The notes: a model not told the origin generated them from the sequence alone. A stretch of DNA of 40,781 nt from Lachnospiraceae bacterium (GCA_015057435.1 SVEJ01000027.1:1-40781); one strand, 5' to 3'. Positions 18,541-28,358 are shown, numbered from the stretch's first letter. Made by a program: numbers and translations.

Positions 18541-20868
18541 ATGGAAAGTTATAGAAGGATTGGAATTCAGTATTTAAAGGTTAATAAAAGACGGACTATA
18601 CTTACGATACTGGGGACAGCTTTGACAGTAATTATATTATATGTTCTGTTAAATGCACTATTTAGTTACCTCGATCACATAAAAGGGGATTACATACGTA
18701 TGTATGGCGATTATGAAATGATTCTCTATACGGAGACAGCCGAGCAGATCGCTCAGATAAAAGAAGATCCGCTGGTAAAGACTGCTTATGTTGGTGGATA
18801 TTATGAGTATTCATCTAAGAAGAATTATGAAAATGCTATGTTTATTAAAGGTAACAGTCCTTATCGAATAGATAAAAACTTTGAATATCTGACAAAAACT
18901 TATGGCGTGGATGGCGAGGTTGACCAGTTTATTGCAGCACTTTCCTTACAGGGAACAGATTCAGGTACAATATATATATTAATTATTTTTTCGTTATTGG
19001 TTGCATATATCTTTGCGATATTTGGTGTGGGTGTGATTCGAAATTCGATTCAGCTATCTTTGTTTGAACAGATTAAGGATTATGGAAATCTAAGATGTAT
19101 TGGAGCTACGAAAAATCAGCTTCGTGCCGTAATTTTTACACAGGGTGCCATTATGGAAACAGGCGGAATTATAATTGGAATTGTAATCGGACAGCTTGGA
19201 ATGTCACTTGTGAGCCTCTTCATTTCTATGAAATTGTCCATGCATATTATACCGATTGTATTAATTTTACTTGCTTACTACGGAGATCTATACTTTGCCA
19301 TGGAGGAAAATTGCAAGTTGGTAACAGGAATGTCACCGGTAAGTGCCTTGAAAGGTGAATTTCGAATTAAGAAAGAAAAGATTAAAGTTCGAAAGAAAAG
19401 TATCTTTGGAAAGTTATTAGGAATAGAAGGAGATTACGCATATAAGAGTCTTATGCGAAGCCCGGGTAAGTTTTATAAAAGTATAGGAGCCATGTTTCTT
19501 GGAATTACAGCACTGATTGCATGTTTTGGTTCTGTCAAATTATTCGGTCGATATATGGATGATATAGGAGCTACGTATGGATATTACCAACATTATTACA
19601 CTTATATCTCTATGTTGGGTGAGGGAATAGATGAGATACAAAAAAATTTGCCGGATCAGGAATTTTTGAAAAAAGTATCGGAACATGAAAAAGTAACAGC
19701 AACCAAAAAAATGTATCAAAAAGAAACCTTGGTGGTGGATCCTGAGGCATTAAGGTCTCATTTGACGAATGAATATCTTCATGCAGAACCGATTGGTACG
19801 TTCTATCTAAAGGAAAAGAGCGAAGCAGAAAACGAGAATGCCTGGAAGTATATGAATAGTAGGATTGATATATATGGCTATGACGAAGAAGACTATGCAA
19901 GATTTGAGAATAGTTTGGTAGCCGGAACGTTAAATACCAGTGAGAACGGAATTGTGGTTGTCAACGGAACAACAGCTATGGTGGAAGTTGGTAATAGTAT
20001 GGATTATGAAACTATGTATACTTCGACAGTGGAAAACTTCACAATTACGAATTATGAAATTGGAGATACCATTGATATTGTGGATGTCGAAAAATTGAAT
20101 ACCTTAGTCAACGAAGAGATGAAAGATATTCGGGGAACGGAGGAAAATACCGGTTCGAATCGGATGGATATAATTGAAAGTTGTAAGCAGCAATTAATTC
20201 AAGAAGGAGCGTATACAACCTATACCATTGAAGGAATTGTAGATAGAAATGTTAATACGGAAACGACAACATTCTCAATTGTTTTACCGCTTGATAGATA
20301 TTTTGAAATGACAGGAGAGAATGAAAATTCGGTAGTAGGGCTTGCATATCATATCGAAGGCAATATTTCTATGGAAGATATAGAAAGCATGAACTATTAC
20401 AATGATGAAAAAGATTGTTATACATCTATGTATTTGGAAATGATATCGATCTTTGGCAGTATGAAAAAGACAAGTATGTATATATTGGTAGCGGTATTAT
20501 TCATTGCAACGGTTAGCAGTGTGAATATCATTAATACGACAGCAAGTAATATTCACTTAAGAAGAAAAGAATTTGCACAACTTCGGGTCATAGGCGTATC
20601 GAAGCAGCGTCTGATAAAGATGGTGATGTTAGAAGGTGTGATTACAGCAATTATTGCCAATATTTTAGGATTTATAGTAGGAAATGCATTTAGCTATGGC
20701 GTGTATTGGTTTATGAGAATGATGTGGGACGTTGATTATACAATACCATGGTTGGGAATGGTATTGGGCATGATACTATCAGTCGTAGTATTATGTGGTT
20801 CGGTCTATTTTCCGTTAATGAACATGAAACGGACTATGGCGGAAGAGTTAGCAATAAGTGGAGAATAG
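18541..20868 (+). CDS. Large FtsX-like ABC permease (copy 1)
   Basis: 775 residues, with two FtsX/ABC3-type permease modules: one helix near 18-42, an extracellular stretch to about 140, three helices to about 255, a cytoplasmic linker rich in Lys/Arg, another helix near 315, a large extracellular domain (about 335-640), then three C-terminal helices. The LRxIGxxKxQL-type coupling motifs LRCIGATKNQLRAV (about 183) and LRVIGVSKQRLIKMV (about 681) would contact the ATPase. GGGAGG lies 12 nt before the ATG. It heads a five-gene operon and is clearly paralogous over its whole length to the last gene (23818-26106). Likely role: sensing and removal of a peptide antibiotic or other envelope-active compound; the substrate is unknown. 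Confidence 0.9.
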   Translation: MESYRRIGIQYLKVNKRRTILTILGTALTVIILYVLLNALFSYLDHIKGDYIRMYGDYEMILYTETAEQIAQIKEDPLVKTAYVGGYYEYSSKKNYENAMFIKGNSPYRIDKNFEYLTKTYGVDGEVDQFIAALSLQGTDSGTIYILIIFSLLVAYIFAIFGVGVIRNSIQLSLFEQIKDYGNLRCIGATKNQLRAVIFTQGAIMETGGIIIGIVIGQLGMSLVSLFISMKLSMHIIPIVLILLAYYGDLYFAMEENCKLVTGMSPVSALKGEFRIKKEKIKVRKKSIFGKLLGIEGDYAYKSLMRSPGKFYKSIGAMFLGITALIACFGSVKLFGRYMDDIGATYGYYQHYYTYISMLGEGIDEIQKNLPDQEFLKKVSEHEKVTATKKMYQKETLVVDPEALRSHLTNEYLHAEPIGTFYLKEKSEAENENAWKYMNSRIDIYGYDEEDYARFENSLVAGTLNTSENGIVVVNGTTAMVEVGNSMDYETMYTSTVENFTITNYEIGDTIDIVDVEKLNTLVNEEMKDIRGTEENTGSNRMDIIESCKQQLIQEGAYTTYTIEGIVDRNVNTETTTFSIVLPLDRYFEMTGENENSVVGLAYHIEGNISMEDIESMNYYNDEKDCYTSMYLEMISIFGSMKKTSMYILVAVLFIATVSSVNIINTTASNIHLRRKEFAQLRVIGVSKQRLIKMVMLEGVITAIIANILGFIVGNAFSYGVYWFMRMMWDVDYTIPWLGMVLGMILSVVVLCGSVYFPLMNMKRTMAEELAISGE

Positions 20869-20894
20869 AATTAGAAAAGAAAGGAAGTAAAAAT

Positions 20895-21566
20895 ATGGAT
20901 ATCGTAACATTAGAAAATGTAACAAAGATTTATGGTGAAGGAGATACCCGTGTATGGGGATTGCATGATGTGAATATGACAGTGAAGAAGGGAGAGGTTG
21001 TAGCTGTTGTTGGTGCATCGGGTTCCGGTAAATCCACATTACTGAATGTAATTGGTGGTGTAGACACACCTACCAGCGGAAAGATTGTTGTGGATGGTAA
21101 AGATATTACAAAATTAAATGATGAACAGATGTCGGTGTTTCGCAGAAGAAAAATTGGATTTGTATTTCAGGCGTATCATTTGATTCCGGTTTTATCCGTA
21201 GAAGAAAATATTATGATGCCGATATTATTAGATCACAGAAAACCGGATAAGGAATATATTGACCATATTATGGAAATGTTAGGTTTGCAGGATAGAAAGA
21301 ATCATTTGCCGAATCAGCTCTCCGGCGGTCAGCAACAACGTGCTGCGATTGCAAGAGCATTGGCAAATCGTCCGGCACTAATCCTTGCAGATGAACCAAC
21401 CGGTGCGTTGGATTCCAAAAATGGTACAGAGGTTATTACGTTGTTACAGGATTCTGTAAAAAAATTGAATCAGACTTTGGTGCTTATCACACATAACTTA
21501 GATATTGCAAGAGAAGCGGATCGTATTATCCGTATTGCAGATGGTGAAATTATCGATAATATTTAA
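20895..21566 (+). CDS. ABC transporter ATPase, MacB/LolD/BceA type
   Basis: 223 residues from the ATG at 20895, preceded by AAAGGAAG; an in-frame upstream extension overlaps the permease gene and has no family similarity. Walker A is GASGSGKST (40-48), the Q-loop VFQ near 90, signature LSGGQQQ (142-148), Walker B LILADEP (162-168) and switch His in LITHN. The sequence is a typical energiser of FtsX-type permeases. It is the only ATPase in an operon with three permease genes, so it presumably serves all three. Confidence 0.95.
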   Translation: MDIVTLENVTKIYGEGDTRVWGLHDVNMTVKKGEVVAVVGASGSGKSTLLNVIGGVDTPTSGKIVVDGKDITKLNDEQMSVFRRRKIGFVFQAYHLIPVLSVEENIMMPILLDHRKPDKEYIDHIMEMLGLQDRKNHLPNQLSGGQQQRAAIARALANRPALILADEPTGALDSKNGTEVITLLQDSVKKLNQTLVLITHNLDIAREADRIIRIADGEIIDNI

Positions 21567-21596
21567 TATTAGAATGTATGAAGAAGGGATAAAGGA

Positions 21597-22535
21597 ATGA
21601 TGAGAATGAGAAATCAATTGAAGTATACATATTTTTTTGTGTTGCTATTGTTAGGGGTTTTGATTAGTGTTTTGAAAATGCCTATAACGTCGTTGGCAGC
21701 AACGCCGAGATTAATGATTTCAGACTATGAGGTTTCAACCGGATCGGTTGTAGGAGGTAAAGAATTCGACTTGCAACTAACGCTTAAGAATACAGCGTCT
21801 AAGAATACGGTTAAGAATATCAAGGTAACAGTATCTACGGAAAATGGTGAATTTTTGCCTGTGGATGGAGCAGGAACGGCATATGTAGAAACAATTAATG
21901 CGACAGAAGAAGAGAAGATAAAGATTAAGTTAAAGGCAATCAAAGGATTACAGGAAAAGTCTTACAAAGTAAAGATTAAAACAGAATATGAGAGCAATAG
22001 TGGTTATGAATACACTGTAGAAGAAGCAATTTTTCTGCCGGTTACAATGGAACAACGTGTTGCAGTTACAGAGCTTTTGACACAAGGGGCTGATGCGAGA
22101 ATTGGCGATACTGTGGAGATTACGGCCAAGATAAATAATATGGGCGAAGGTTCTCTTTATAATGTGATGGCAACAGTTAAAGGAGATGGCGTTGATGAAA
22201 TGTCAACATTTATCGGTAATGTGGAATCCGGAAAAAGCGGAAGTGTTGATATTATTACATTGGCATCAGAGGTGACCAATGAAGCAAGTCAAACATATCT
22301 TTATATAACTTATGAAGATATTGAAGGAAATAAGCAAGAACTTGAGCAGAAAGTTTCACTTGCAATTACCAGTCCGATATATGACGACCTTGTTATGATC
22401 AAAGGGGATGAAAAGAAGTCGATTGACTGGACTGTTGTGAAATGGTTAGTTGGAACGATTGTTGTGGTTGGAATTGTAGCATTTTTGATTATTCGAAGAG
22501 CAAGAAGAAAGAGAAAGTTATTAGAGGAGTTTTAA
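21597..22535 (+). CDS. Anchored extracellular CARDB-like (COG1361-type) accessory protein
   Basis: 312 residues. A signal peptide ends near SLAA (about 36), two Ig-fold CARDB-like domains follow (about 40-150 and 155-265, each with the 'V..G..v.v.l.l.N.G' pattern, as in IGDTVEITAKINNMGEG), then one membrane helix (about 283-303) and a basic tail (RRARRKRK). The body is therefore outside the cell, held at its C terminus. It sits between the ATPase (30-bp gap) and the MacB-like permease (2-bp gap), the place where MacA-type adaptors occur in Gram-negative loci. A scaffold or substrate-binding role with the permeases is inference. No coiled-coil hairpin typical of MacA is present. Confidence 0.75.
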   Translation: MMRMRNQLKYTYFFVLLLLGVLISVLKMPITSLAATPRLMISDYEVSTGSVVGGKEFDLQLTLKNTASKNTVKNIKVTVSTENGEFLPVDGAGTAYVETINATEEEKIKIKLKAIKGLQEKSYKVKIKTEYESNSGYEYTVEEAIFLPVTMEQRVAVTELLTQGADARIGDTVEITAKINNMGEGSLYNVMATVKGDGVDEMSTFIGNVESGKSGSVDIITLASEVTNEASQTYLYITYEDIEGNKQELEQKVSLAITSPIYDDLVMIKGDEKKSIDWTVVKWLVGTIVVVGIVAFLIIRRARRKRKLLEEF

Positions 22536-22537
22536 GT

Positions 22538-23800
22538 ATGGGATGGATATGGCGCTTGTGCATTACCAATATGAAAAAAAGAGGAATTAGAACCTTTCTT
22601 ACCATTCTTGGTGTAGTGATTGGTGTTATATCGATTGTATCTTTGATTTCTATCGGTATTGGTGCCAAGCAATTAATCATGGCAGATTATAGTGGTGATA
22701 CCTTGCGAACTATTGAAGTGACAAGTATGGAGAAGTCTAATCGACAAGATAAAATGTTGACAGATGAAGCGCTTGCTAAGATTGGTGAGATTGATCATGT
22801 CGAAGTTGTCTATCCGGTGATTTCTGTATATGGAATGATGTATGCAGGACGATATGAAGGTTTTATTGACATTGTGGGTGTTCCTAGAAGCTATCTTGAA
22901 ACGTTGACATTGGCTGAAGGTGAACTGCCGGATGATCAGGGGCTTACACCACAGTTAGTCATGGGATGTGCAGCGAGTGATTGGTTTTATGAAAGTACGA
23001 CAGGTATGTTTCTAGAGGAATTAGAAGAGGAGAAGAAACCTCAATTTTCCGGAGAACGCGTGGAAGTAGAATTGGATACACCTGACGGAAAGGTATCAAA
23101 ACATCGTATGTTAATTACGGGCACAACGGATAATGTCTATGATTACAACATTTATTGCGATATTAATATTTTGAAATCCTTTCTAAAACGTGTAAGTGAG
23201 AATACAATTATTGGACAACCGGTTAATAAAGATGGTGAAAACTATAAGCATTGGATTTATGGAAAAGCATATGTTTTGCTTGATGATGCAGAATATGTGG
23301 AAGATGTTATGCAAAAAATTAACAACAAAGGATTTCAAACACAGAGCGAGAAAGAATATGCGGATTCCATGAACAGAATTCTAAAGATTGCACAGATTGT
23401 TCTTGCAGGAATTGGTATGATTGCGTTACTGGTTGCAGTCATTGGCATCAGCAACACGATGATGACGGCTGTGTATGACCGATTGAAAGAAATAGGAATT
23501 TTGAAAGTGTTAGGATGCGATCCGGATGAATTATTGAATCTGTTTTTGTTAGAATCCGGGATTCTTGGTGCAATCGGTGGAGTATTAGGTGTAGGCATTT
23601 CGTATTTGATTACATTCGGTATTAATAAGATTGCAGTGAAATTGATGAAATTAGATGTTGGAGAACAGATTGCAATTATTCCGTGGTGGCTTGCGTTAGC
23701 AGCGATAGCATTTGCAATTGTACTTGGTGTGATTGCAGGATACTTTCCGGCAAGATGGGCAGCAAAGATGCGTCCGATCGAGGCAGTCAATAAGCAGTAG
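22538..23800 (+). CDS. MacB-like FtsX-family permease
   Basis: 420 residues from the ATG at 22538, with GAGGAG 9 nt upstream; the reading frame is open before it but overlaps the previous gene. The layout is the standard MacB permease: N-terminal helix (about 18-40, RTFLTILGVVIGV), extracellular MacB_PCD-like domain (about 45-285), then three helices with the coupling motif LKEIGILKVLGCDP (about 316) and the C-terminal ARWAAKMRPIEA. It probably works as a dimer with the shared ATPase. It is more similar to generic MacB permeases than to the two large flanking permeases. Confidence 0.9.
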   Translation: MGWIWRLCITNMKKRGIRTFLTILGVVIGVISIVSLISIGIGAKQLIMADYSGDTLRTIEVTSMEKSNRQDKMLTDEALAKIGEIDHVEVVYPVISVYGMMYAGRYEGFIDIVGVPRSYLETLTLAEGELPDDQGLTPQLVMGCAASDWFYESTTGMFLEELEEEKKPQFSGERVEVELDTPDGKVSKHRMLITGTTDNVYDYNIYCDINILKSFLKRVSENTIIGQPVNKDGENYKHWIYGKAYVLLDDAEYVEDVMQKINNKGFQTQSEKEYADSMNRILKIAQIVLAGIGMIALLVAVIGISNTMMTAVYDRLKEIGILKVLGCDPDELLNLFLLESGILGAIGGVLGVGISYLITFGINKIAVKLMKLDVGEQIAIIPWWLALAAIAFAIVLGVIAGYFPARWAAKMRPIEAVNKQ

Positions 23801-23817
23801 AAGGAAAGAATGGTTAG

Positions 23818-26106
23818 ATGAAGAATTATAAGACAGTGGCACTACGATATCTACAATTAAATAAGAGAAGAAATGTGATAACGGTGTGCGGGACTGCATT
23901 TACTGTATTGCTCTTATATATTCTGTTAAATGCAGGGTTTAGTTATCTGGATATAGAAAAAGAAGCGGTTTTACGAAAAAGTAATTATGAGATGATCCTT
24001 TACACAGAGACTATCGAAGATATTCAAGCGATTAGTGCTGATGCAGTAGTAAAGGAAGCTAAAGTAGGCGGATGGTACGAAAAATGGCAAGGAAAGAATT
24101 ATGAACAGGCATTGTATGTAACAGGTGACAATCCTTATCGTATGGATAAGAATTTTGAATATCTATGCAAAACTTATGGCGTTGAAGGTGAAATTAATCA
24201 GGATTTGGCTCCGTTTTATCTGCAAGGATATGAAGGAGACAGCATCTATGTGCAGACATTGTTGTTGCTGTGTGTTTCTTACATATTTGCATTGTTTGGA
24301 GTAGGAGTGATTCGTAACTCTATTCAGTTATCGATTTTTGAGCAGATTAAGGACTATGGAAATATGCGTTGTATCGGAGCAACAAAAGGGCAGCTTAAGA
24401 TGATTATCTATTTACAAGGCTTGATGTTAGAACTACTTGGAATACTTTTAGGTGTCGTAATCGGTCAGGTAGGAATGTCGCTAGTTTGTTTGCTTATTTC
24501 CTTTGAGATGAGATTTCATGTACTTCCGTGTTTTTTAATTGTCTTTGCATATATGTTAGACCTGTATTTTGTTATGCAAGATAATTGCAGGCTTGTAACG
24601 GAAATGTCACCAATGAGTGCGCTTAGAGGTGAATTTCGCATTCGTAAGGAAAAAATCAAGAGAAGAAGAAAGAGTTTGTACGGAAGACTGTTTGGTGTGG
24701 AAGGAGACTATGCATATAAGAATCTTATGCGCAGCCCCGGACGTTTTTTCAAAAGCGTAGGAGCGATGTTTTTTGGAATTGCTGCATTGATTGCGTTTTT
24801 GGGTATTTCGGATTATGTAAATCGATATTATGATGTGATTAATCGCATCTGTCGCTACTATCAGGTTTTTTATTATGATCCGTTATACTGTGACGGGACG
24901 ATTGCTGAGGTGCAAAAAAATCTTCCGCCGTTGGATTACTTTGAAGGAATCAGTAAGATACAAGCTGTTCAAGAAGCTAAGAAGGTTTATATGGCAGAGG
25001 TTGCAGTGGCAGATGTGACGGATTTCATTAATCATTTTGCCAAAGATCATCCATTTTATATGGATTTTGCAGATTATAAGAAAAGGGATGAAACGCGTAT
25101 TGAGCAGGAAGCATATTATGCATCAAAGATGATGTGTTATGGTTATGATGATGAAGATTATGCCAGATATGAGAGTAGATTGGTTGCCGGAACGCTTGAT
25201 GTAAGTGAGAACGGAATTGTATTAATCAATGGTGCAGAATATATGGTGGCTGAAGATGAAACGTTAAAAAATGTCTGGGATAGCATAACGTATACAACGT
25301 ATCAGGTTGGTGACACGATTGATATTATCGATCCAGAGAAATTACGTCAGATGATAGTTGAACGTCTTGCTAAGATTCCAAAAGGTACAGAGTATAACTA
25401 TCCGCAAATTTGTACGGAGTGTAAAAAAGCACTTCGTGAACAAGGTGCATATAAAACTTATGTAGTAGAGGGAATTGTGGATTTTGATTGTAATATTGAA
25501 AATTATGACCTTTCCATTATTCTTCCGTTAGAACATTATTATGCATTTACCAATACAGATGAAAGCTATGTTACGGGTATGCAATATCATATAGAAGGAG
25601 ATTTGTCAGCAGCTAATATTGCAACATTGGATTATTTCGATCCTGTCCGCTTTTGTACGACATCAAGTTATATAGAATTTGTCGGAGTCGTCGGACAGAT
25701 TCGCTTAATTCTTAGATATATTCTTATCTTTGCAATATTTTTGGTGATTGTAACATCCGCTAATATTGTTAATACGACTGCAAGTAATATTCAGATGCGA
25801 CGCAAGGAATTTGCGCAGCTGCGTGTAATTGGTGTTTCACAAAAAGGATTGATAAAGATGGTTGTTTTAGAAGGTGTGATTACAACTATTGTCACGAATT
25901 TTTTAGGAATTGCAGTAGGAAATGTGATTAGTTATATTGTGTATATATTTATGAATATGATTATGGGAATTGAATTTTCAATTCCGTGGGAAGGTATTCT
26001 ATTAGGTTTATTATATTCTGTTGTTGTATTTTGCGGTTCGGCTTACATAGGGATTAAATCAATGAAGCAAAATGTAGCAGGTGATTTGGCAATAAGTGGT
26101 GAGTAG
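23818..26106 (+). CDS. Large FtsX-like ABC permease (copy 2)
   Basis: 762 residues. Helices and coupling motifs are the same as in the permease at 18541-20868: MRCIGATKGQLKMI and LRVIGVSQKGLIKMV, and the shared stretches NYEMILYTET and DKNFEYL near the N terminus. The large extracellular domain (about 335-630) is the least conserved part between the copies. AAGGAAAG precedes the ATG, 17 bp after the MacB-like gene. A heterodimer of copy 1 and copy 2 is plausible, as is a division of substrates; neither can be decided from sequence. A strong hairpin follows and ends the operon. Confidence 0.9.
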   Translation: MKNYKTVALRYLQLNKRRNVITVCGTAFTVLLLYILLNAGFSYLDIEKEAVLRKSNYEMILYTETIEDIQAISADAVVKEAKVGGWYEKWQGKNYEQALYVTGDNPYRMDKNFEYLCKTYGVEGEINQDLAPFYLQGYEGDSIYVQTLLLLCVSYIFALFGVGVIRNSIQLSIFEQIKDYGNMRCIGATKGQLKMIIYLQGLMLELLGILLGVVIGQVGMSLVCLLISFEMRFHVLPCFLIVFAYMLDLYFVMQDNCRLVTEMSPMSALRGEFRIRKEKIKRRRKSLYGRLFGVEGDYAYKNLMRSPGRFFKSVGAMFFGIAALIAFLGISDYVNRYYDVINRICRYYQVFYYDPLYCDGTIAEVQKNLPPLDYFEGISKIQAVQEAKKVYMAEVAVADVTDFINHFAKDHPFYMDFADYKKRDETRIEQEAYYASKMMCYGYDDEDYARYESRLVAGTLDVSENGIVLINGAEYMVAEDETLKNVWDSITYTTYQVGDTIDIIDPEKLRQMIVERLAKIPKGTEYNYPQICTECKKALREQGAYKTYVVEGIVDFDCNIENYDLSIILPLEHYYAFTNTDESYVTGMQYHIEGDLSAANIATLDYFDPVRFCTTSSYIEFVGVVGQIRLILRYILIFAIFLVIVTSANIVNTTASNIQMRRKEFAQLRVIGVSQKGLIKMVVLEGVITTIVTNFLGIAVGNVISYIVYIFMNMIMGIEFSIPWEGILLGLLYSVVVFCGSAYIGIKSMKQNVAGDLAISGE

Positions 26107-26107
26107 G

Positions 26108-26150
26108 TGTCAGAAGGACTGAGAGTAATCTTAGTCCTTCTTGACATTTT
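26108..26150 (+). terminator. Terminator of the five-gene ABC operon
   Basis: Arms GAAGGACTGAG and CTTAGTCCTTC pair with one G-U around AGTAAT. Outer TGTCA and TGACA extend the stem with one bulge, and TTTT follows. The U-run is short, so efficiency is uncertain. Confidence 0.65.
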
Positions 26151-26244
26151 GGGCGTGTGTTGTCAAAATAGAGTAGTGTTTGCAAATTAGACATTATACA
26201 GTGTTATGTAAACCATATTACAACGAGATAAGAGAGGATTATAA

Positions 26245-26964
26245 ATGTTACGTATTGCGATTTGTGATGATGAAAGTCAATATGTAGAAAATCATGCGAA
26301 AGTGATAGAGCGGGTAATGAAAGAGTGTGGTAGTGTTGGAGAGCTATCAAAATATACACACAGTGATAATCTGTTATATGACATTACAGAAGATCAATTT
26401 TTCTATGATTTGATTTTACTGGATGTGGAAATGCCGGAGTATACCGGAATGGAATTGGCGGCCAAGATTAAACCATATTTGCCAAATGTAAAGATTATCT
26501 TTATTACATCGCACATTGAATATGCTATTGATGCTTTTGAATTATCGGTCTTTCGATATGTGCCGAAAAATGATATGGAAAAGCGTCTGCCTGTTGCAAT
26601 CCGCGATGCGGTAAAGCTTATTGAATTGGAAAGTGGTAAGGTCTACACCATTCAGACGAATACGAGGTTAGAAAAGATACCCTACAAAGAAATATATTAT
26701 ATTGAAAGAGACGGAAAGAATGCAAGGATTGTAACACAGTCAGGAGAATCTAAGGTACGAAAGAGTTTGCAACAGGTATATGATGAATTAGCTTCAGAGG
26801 AATTTATTTTCGTGGAACGCGGATGTATTGTTAATATGATTCATATTGTGCAGATTAAGGACGGAATGGCGATTTTGAAAAATGGAGATAATTGCGCCAT
26901 CAGTCGTTCACATTTGCAACCTGTAAAGGAACAAATTAATGCGTATTGGGGGGCACATATATGA
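26245..26964 (+). CDS. LytTR-family response regulator (AgrA/VirR type)
   Basis: 239 residues. The receiver domain (1-125) has DDE at 8-10, phospho-acceptor Asp60 (LILLDVEMP), and the FITSH and FRYVPKN segments. A LytTR DNA-binding domain follows (about 135-235: KIPYKEIYYIERDGKNARIVTQSG...FVERGCIVNMIHI). AGAGAGGA precedes the ATG. The stop overlaps the kinase start (ATGA), so translation is coupled. The direct repeats at 28324-28358, just before the next transcription unit, are the obvious candidate target because LytTR proteins bind imperfect direct repeats. Confidence 0.92.
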   Translation: MLRIAICDDESQYVENHAKVIERVMKECGSVGELSKYTHSDNLLYDITEDQFFYDLILLDVEMPEYTGMELAAKIKPYLPNVKIIFITSHIEYAIDAFELSVFRYVPKNDMEKRLPVAIRDAVKLIELESGKVYTIQTNTRLEKIPYKEIYYIERDGKNARIVTQSGESKVRKSLQQVYDELASEEFIFVERGCIVNMIHIVQIKDGMAILKNGDNCAISRSHLQPVKEQINAYWGAHI

Positions 26965-28262
26965 TAACGTATATCAGTTTTGCATCTACTTTATTATTGA
27001 ATACAGTGCATATACTAATCGGCATATTATTGCTTGCATTATTTTATTTAAAAGGGAAACGTTCGAATAAACAGTTTGTGTTTGCCGGCATTCTCGGAGG
27101 TTTGGTAGCAGTTGTTTTATCTGTATGCCCGTTATCTCAATTACAGATGGTATATTTGGAAATTGTATTATTGATTGTGTTGGCAAGGCTTTTTTTGCGA
27201 ATTGAAATTAGAAACAGTGTGTTATTGGTTTTGTTATATGAAATTGCAATTTGGCTCGGCGCATTTATTGTAGGTGTTTTATGTAGTGTGTGTTTCCAAT
27301 CAGAAATATATATGAATCAAGCACATTTATACGGTCAGTTACCGGCTTGGTTTGTACATATCCTATTTTTAATGATTGTAATATATGTGGTAAAAAAAGA
27401 TGATATCGGCGCCGGAAAAATATTTCGAATTGCCTCAGTGACAGCAATCATCGAAATGTTTGCTACAGTTACGATTTCCGGTATGGAGCTTTCTTATATT
27501 CCTACAGATACGATTTATATGTGGTTGATTTTTTCGGTGGTTTTGTTAATGAACGTTCTGTTTTTGTATATCATTTATCAGAGGAAAACGGAACAGGAAT
27601 TGGTAAAGCTTAAAGAAGAGCAAGCCAGGCTTTTAGAGAAAGATTACAACACATTGAATCGTGCCTATGAAATAAATGCGAAGCTTTTTCATGATTTTCA
27701 CAATCATATCGGTGCATTACAGCAAATGTTGTCCAATGAAAAATACGCAGAGGCAACGGATTATCTGAATGCACTGCAAGAACCGATAAAGGGAATGGCA
27801 GCTACGGTATGGACCGGAGACGATACAGTTGATTATCTGATCAACAGTAAATTGGCAATCGCATCTGAGTGTGGTATTGCATTTCATGCAGAGATTGAAT
27901 TTCCGCATAATACGAATATTCAAGGGGTGGATTTATGTGCGATTCTCGGTAATTTGATTGATAATGCATTAGATGCAACGAAGAAAAATGAGAAAGAGCA
28001 GGATAGAACAATCTCATTAACAATACGAAGAATTCATCAGATGATTGTCATTAAAGTGGAAAATCCTTATACAGTTCCAATAGAGCAAAAGGAAACCGGA
28101 GAACTGCAGACAACAAAACAACAGAATGGTCTACATGGTTTTGGACTGAAAAGTGCGAAAACGGCTGCTGAGAAGTATGACGGAATGGTAAGAACGACTT
28201 GCGAAGACAATATCTTCCGGGCGGTTGTAACACTATATTACGAAGGAGTTTCAAGAGAATAG
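26961..28262 (+). CDS. GHKL-type sensor histidine kinase (AgrC-like)
   Basis: 433 residues from the ATG at 26961, chosen over an in-frame TTG 15 nt earlier because GGGGGG lies 7 nt before it and it forms the ATGA overlap with the regulator stop. There are six or so membrane helices (about 5-205), then a short coiled linker (KLKEEQARLLEKDY), a phosphorylation region LFHDFHNHIGAL and a C-terminal GHKL ATPase with N-box LGNLIDNALDATKK and G-box GLHGFGLKSA. No agrB or agrD gene is seen nearby, so the input may not be a cyclic peptide made at this locus. Confidence 0.92.
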   Translation: MITYISFASTLLLNTVHILIGILLLALFYLKGKRSNKQFVFAGILGGLVAVVLSVCPLSQLQMVYLEIVLLIVLARLFLRIEIRNSVLLVLLYEIAIWLGAFIVGVLCSVCFQSEIYMNQAHLYGQLPAWFVHILFLMIVIYVVKKDDIGAGKIFRIASVTAIIEMFATVTISGMELSYIPTDTIYMWLIFSVVLLMNVLFLYIIYQRKTEQELVKLKEEQARLLEKDYNTLNRAYEINAKLFHDFHNHIGALQQMLSNEKYAEATDYLNALQEPIKGMAATVWTGDDTVDYLINSKLAIASECGIAFHAEIEFPHNTNIQGVDLCAILGNLIDNALDATKKNEKEQDRTISLTIRRIHQMIVIKVENPYTVPIEQKETGELQTTKQQNGLHGFGLKSAKTAAEKYDGMVRTTCEDNIFRAVVTLYYEGVSRE

Positions 28263-28274
28263 AATATTGTGATT

Positions 28275-28320
28275 AAAAAAACACATCGAACTTAGTTTAC
28301 ATAAGTTGGATGTGTTTTTT
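28275..28320 (+). terminator. Intrinsic terminator of the LytTR/GHKL pair
   Basis: Arms ACACATCGAACTTA and TAAGTTGGATGTGT pair with one mismatch around a 7-nt loop, flanked by A-run and T-run (TTTTTT at 28315-28320). Confidence 0.85.
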
Positions 28321-28323
28321 GAT

Positions 28324-28358
28324 ACCATTCGCGGACAAAAGGTGACCATTTACGGACA
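28324..28358. promoter_or_regulatory. Two 14-bp direct repeats, probable LytTR-regulator site
   Basis: ACCATTCGCGGACA (28324-28337) and ACCATTTACGGACA (28345-28358) differ at two positions and are offset by 21 bp, two helical turns. The second copy ends 26 bp before a TATGAT -10 candidate (28385-28390) that has no good -35, so an activator bound here would sit next to polymerase. The LytTR regulator gene immediately upstream is the natural candidate; this is inference. Confidence 0.65.

Noticed and set aside
26160-26207. Promoter elements before the LytTR regulator (TTGTCA, or TTGCAA with TGTTAT)
   Set aside because: Neither combination has two good hexamers at a correct spacing, so no promoter was annotated.
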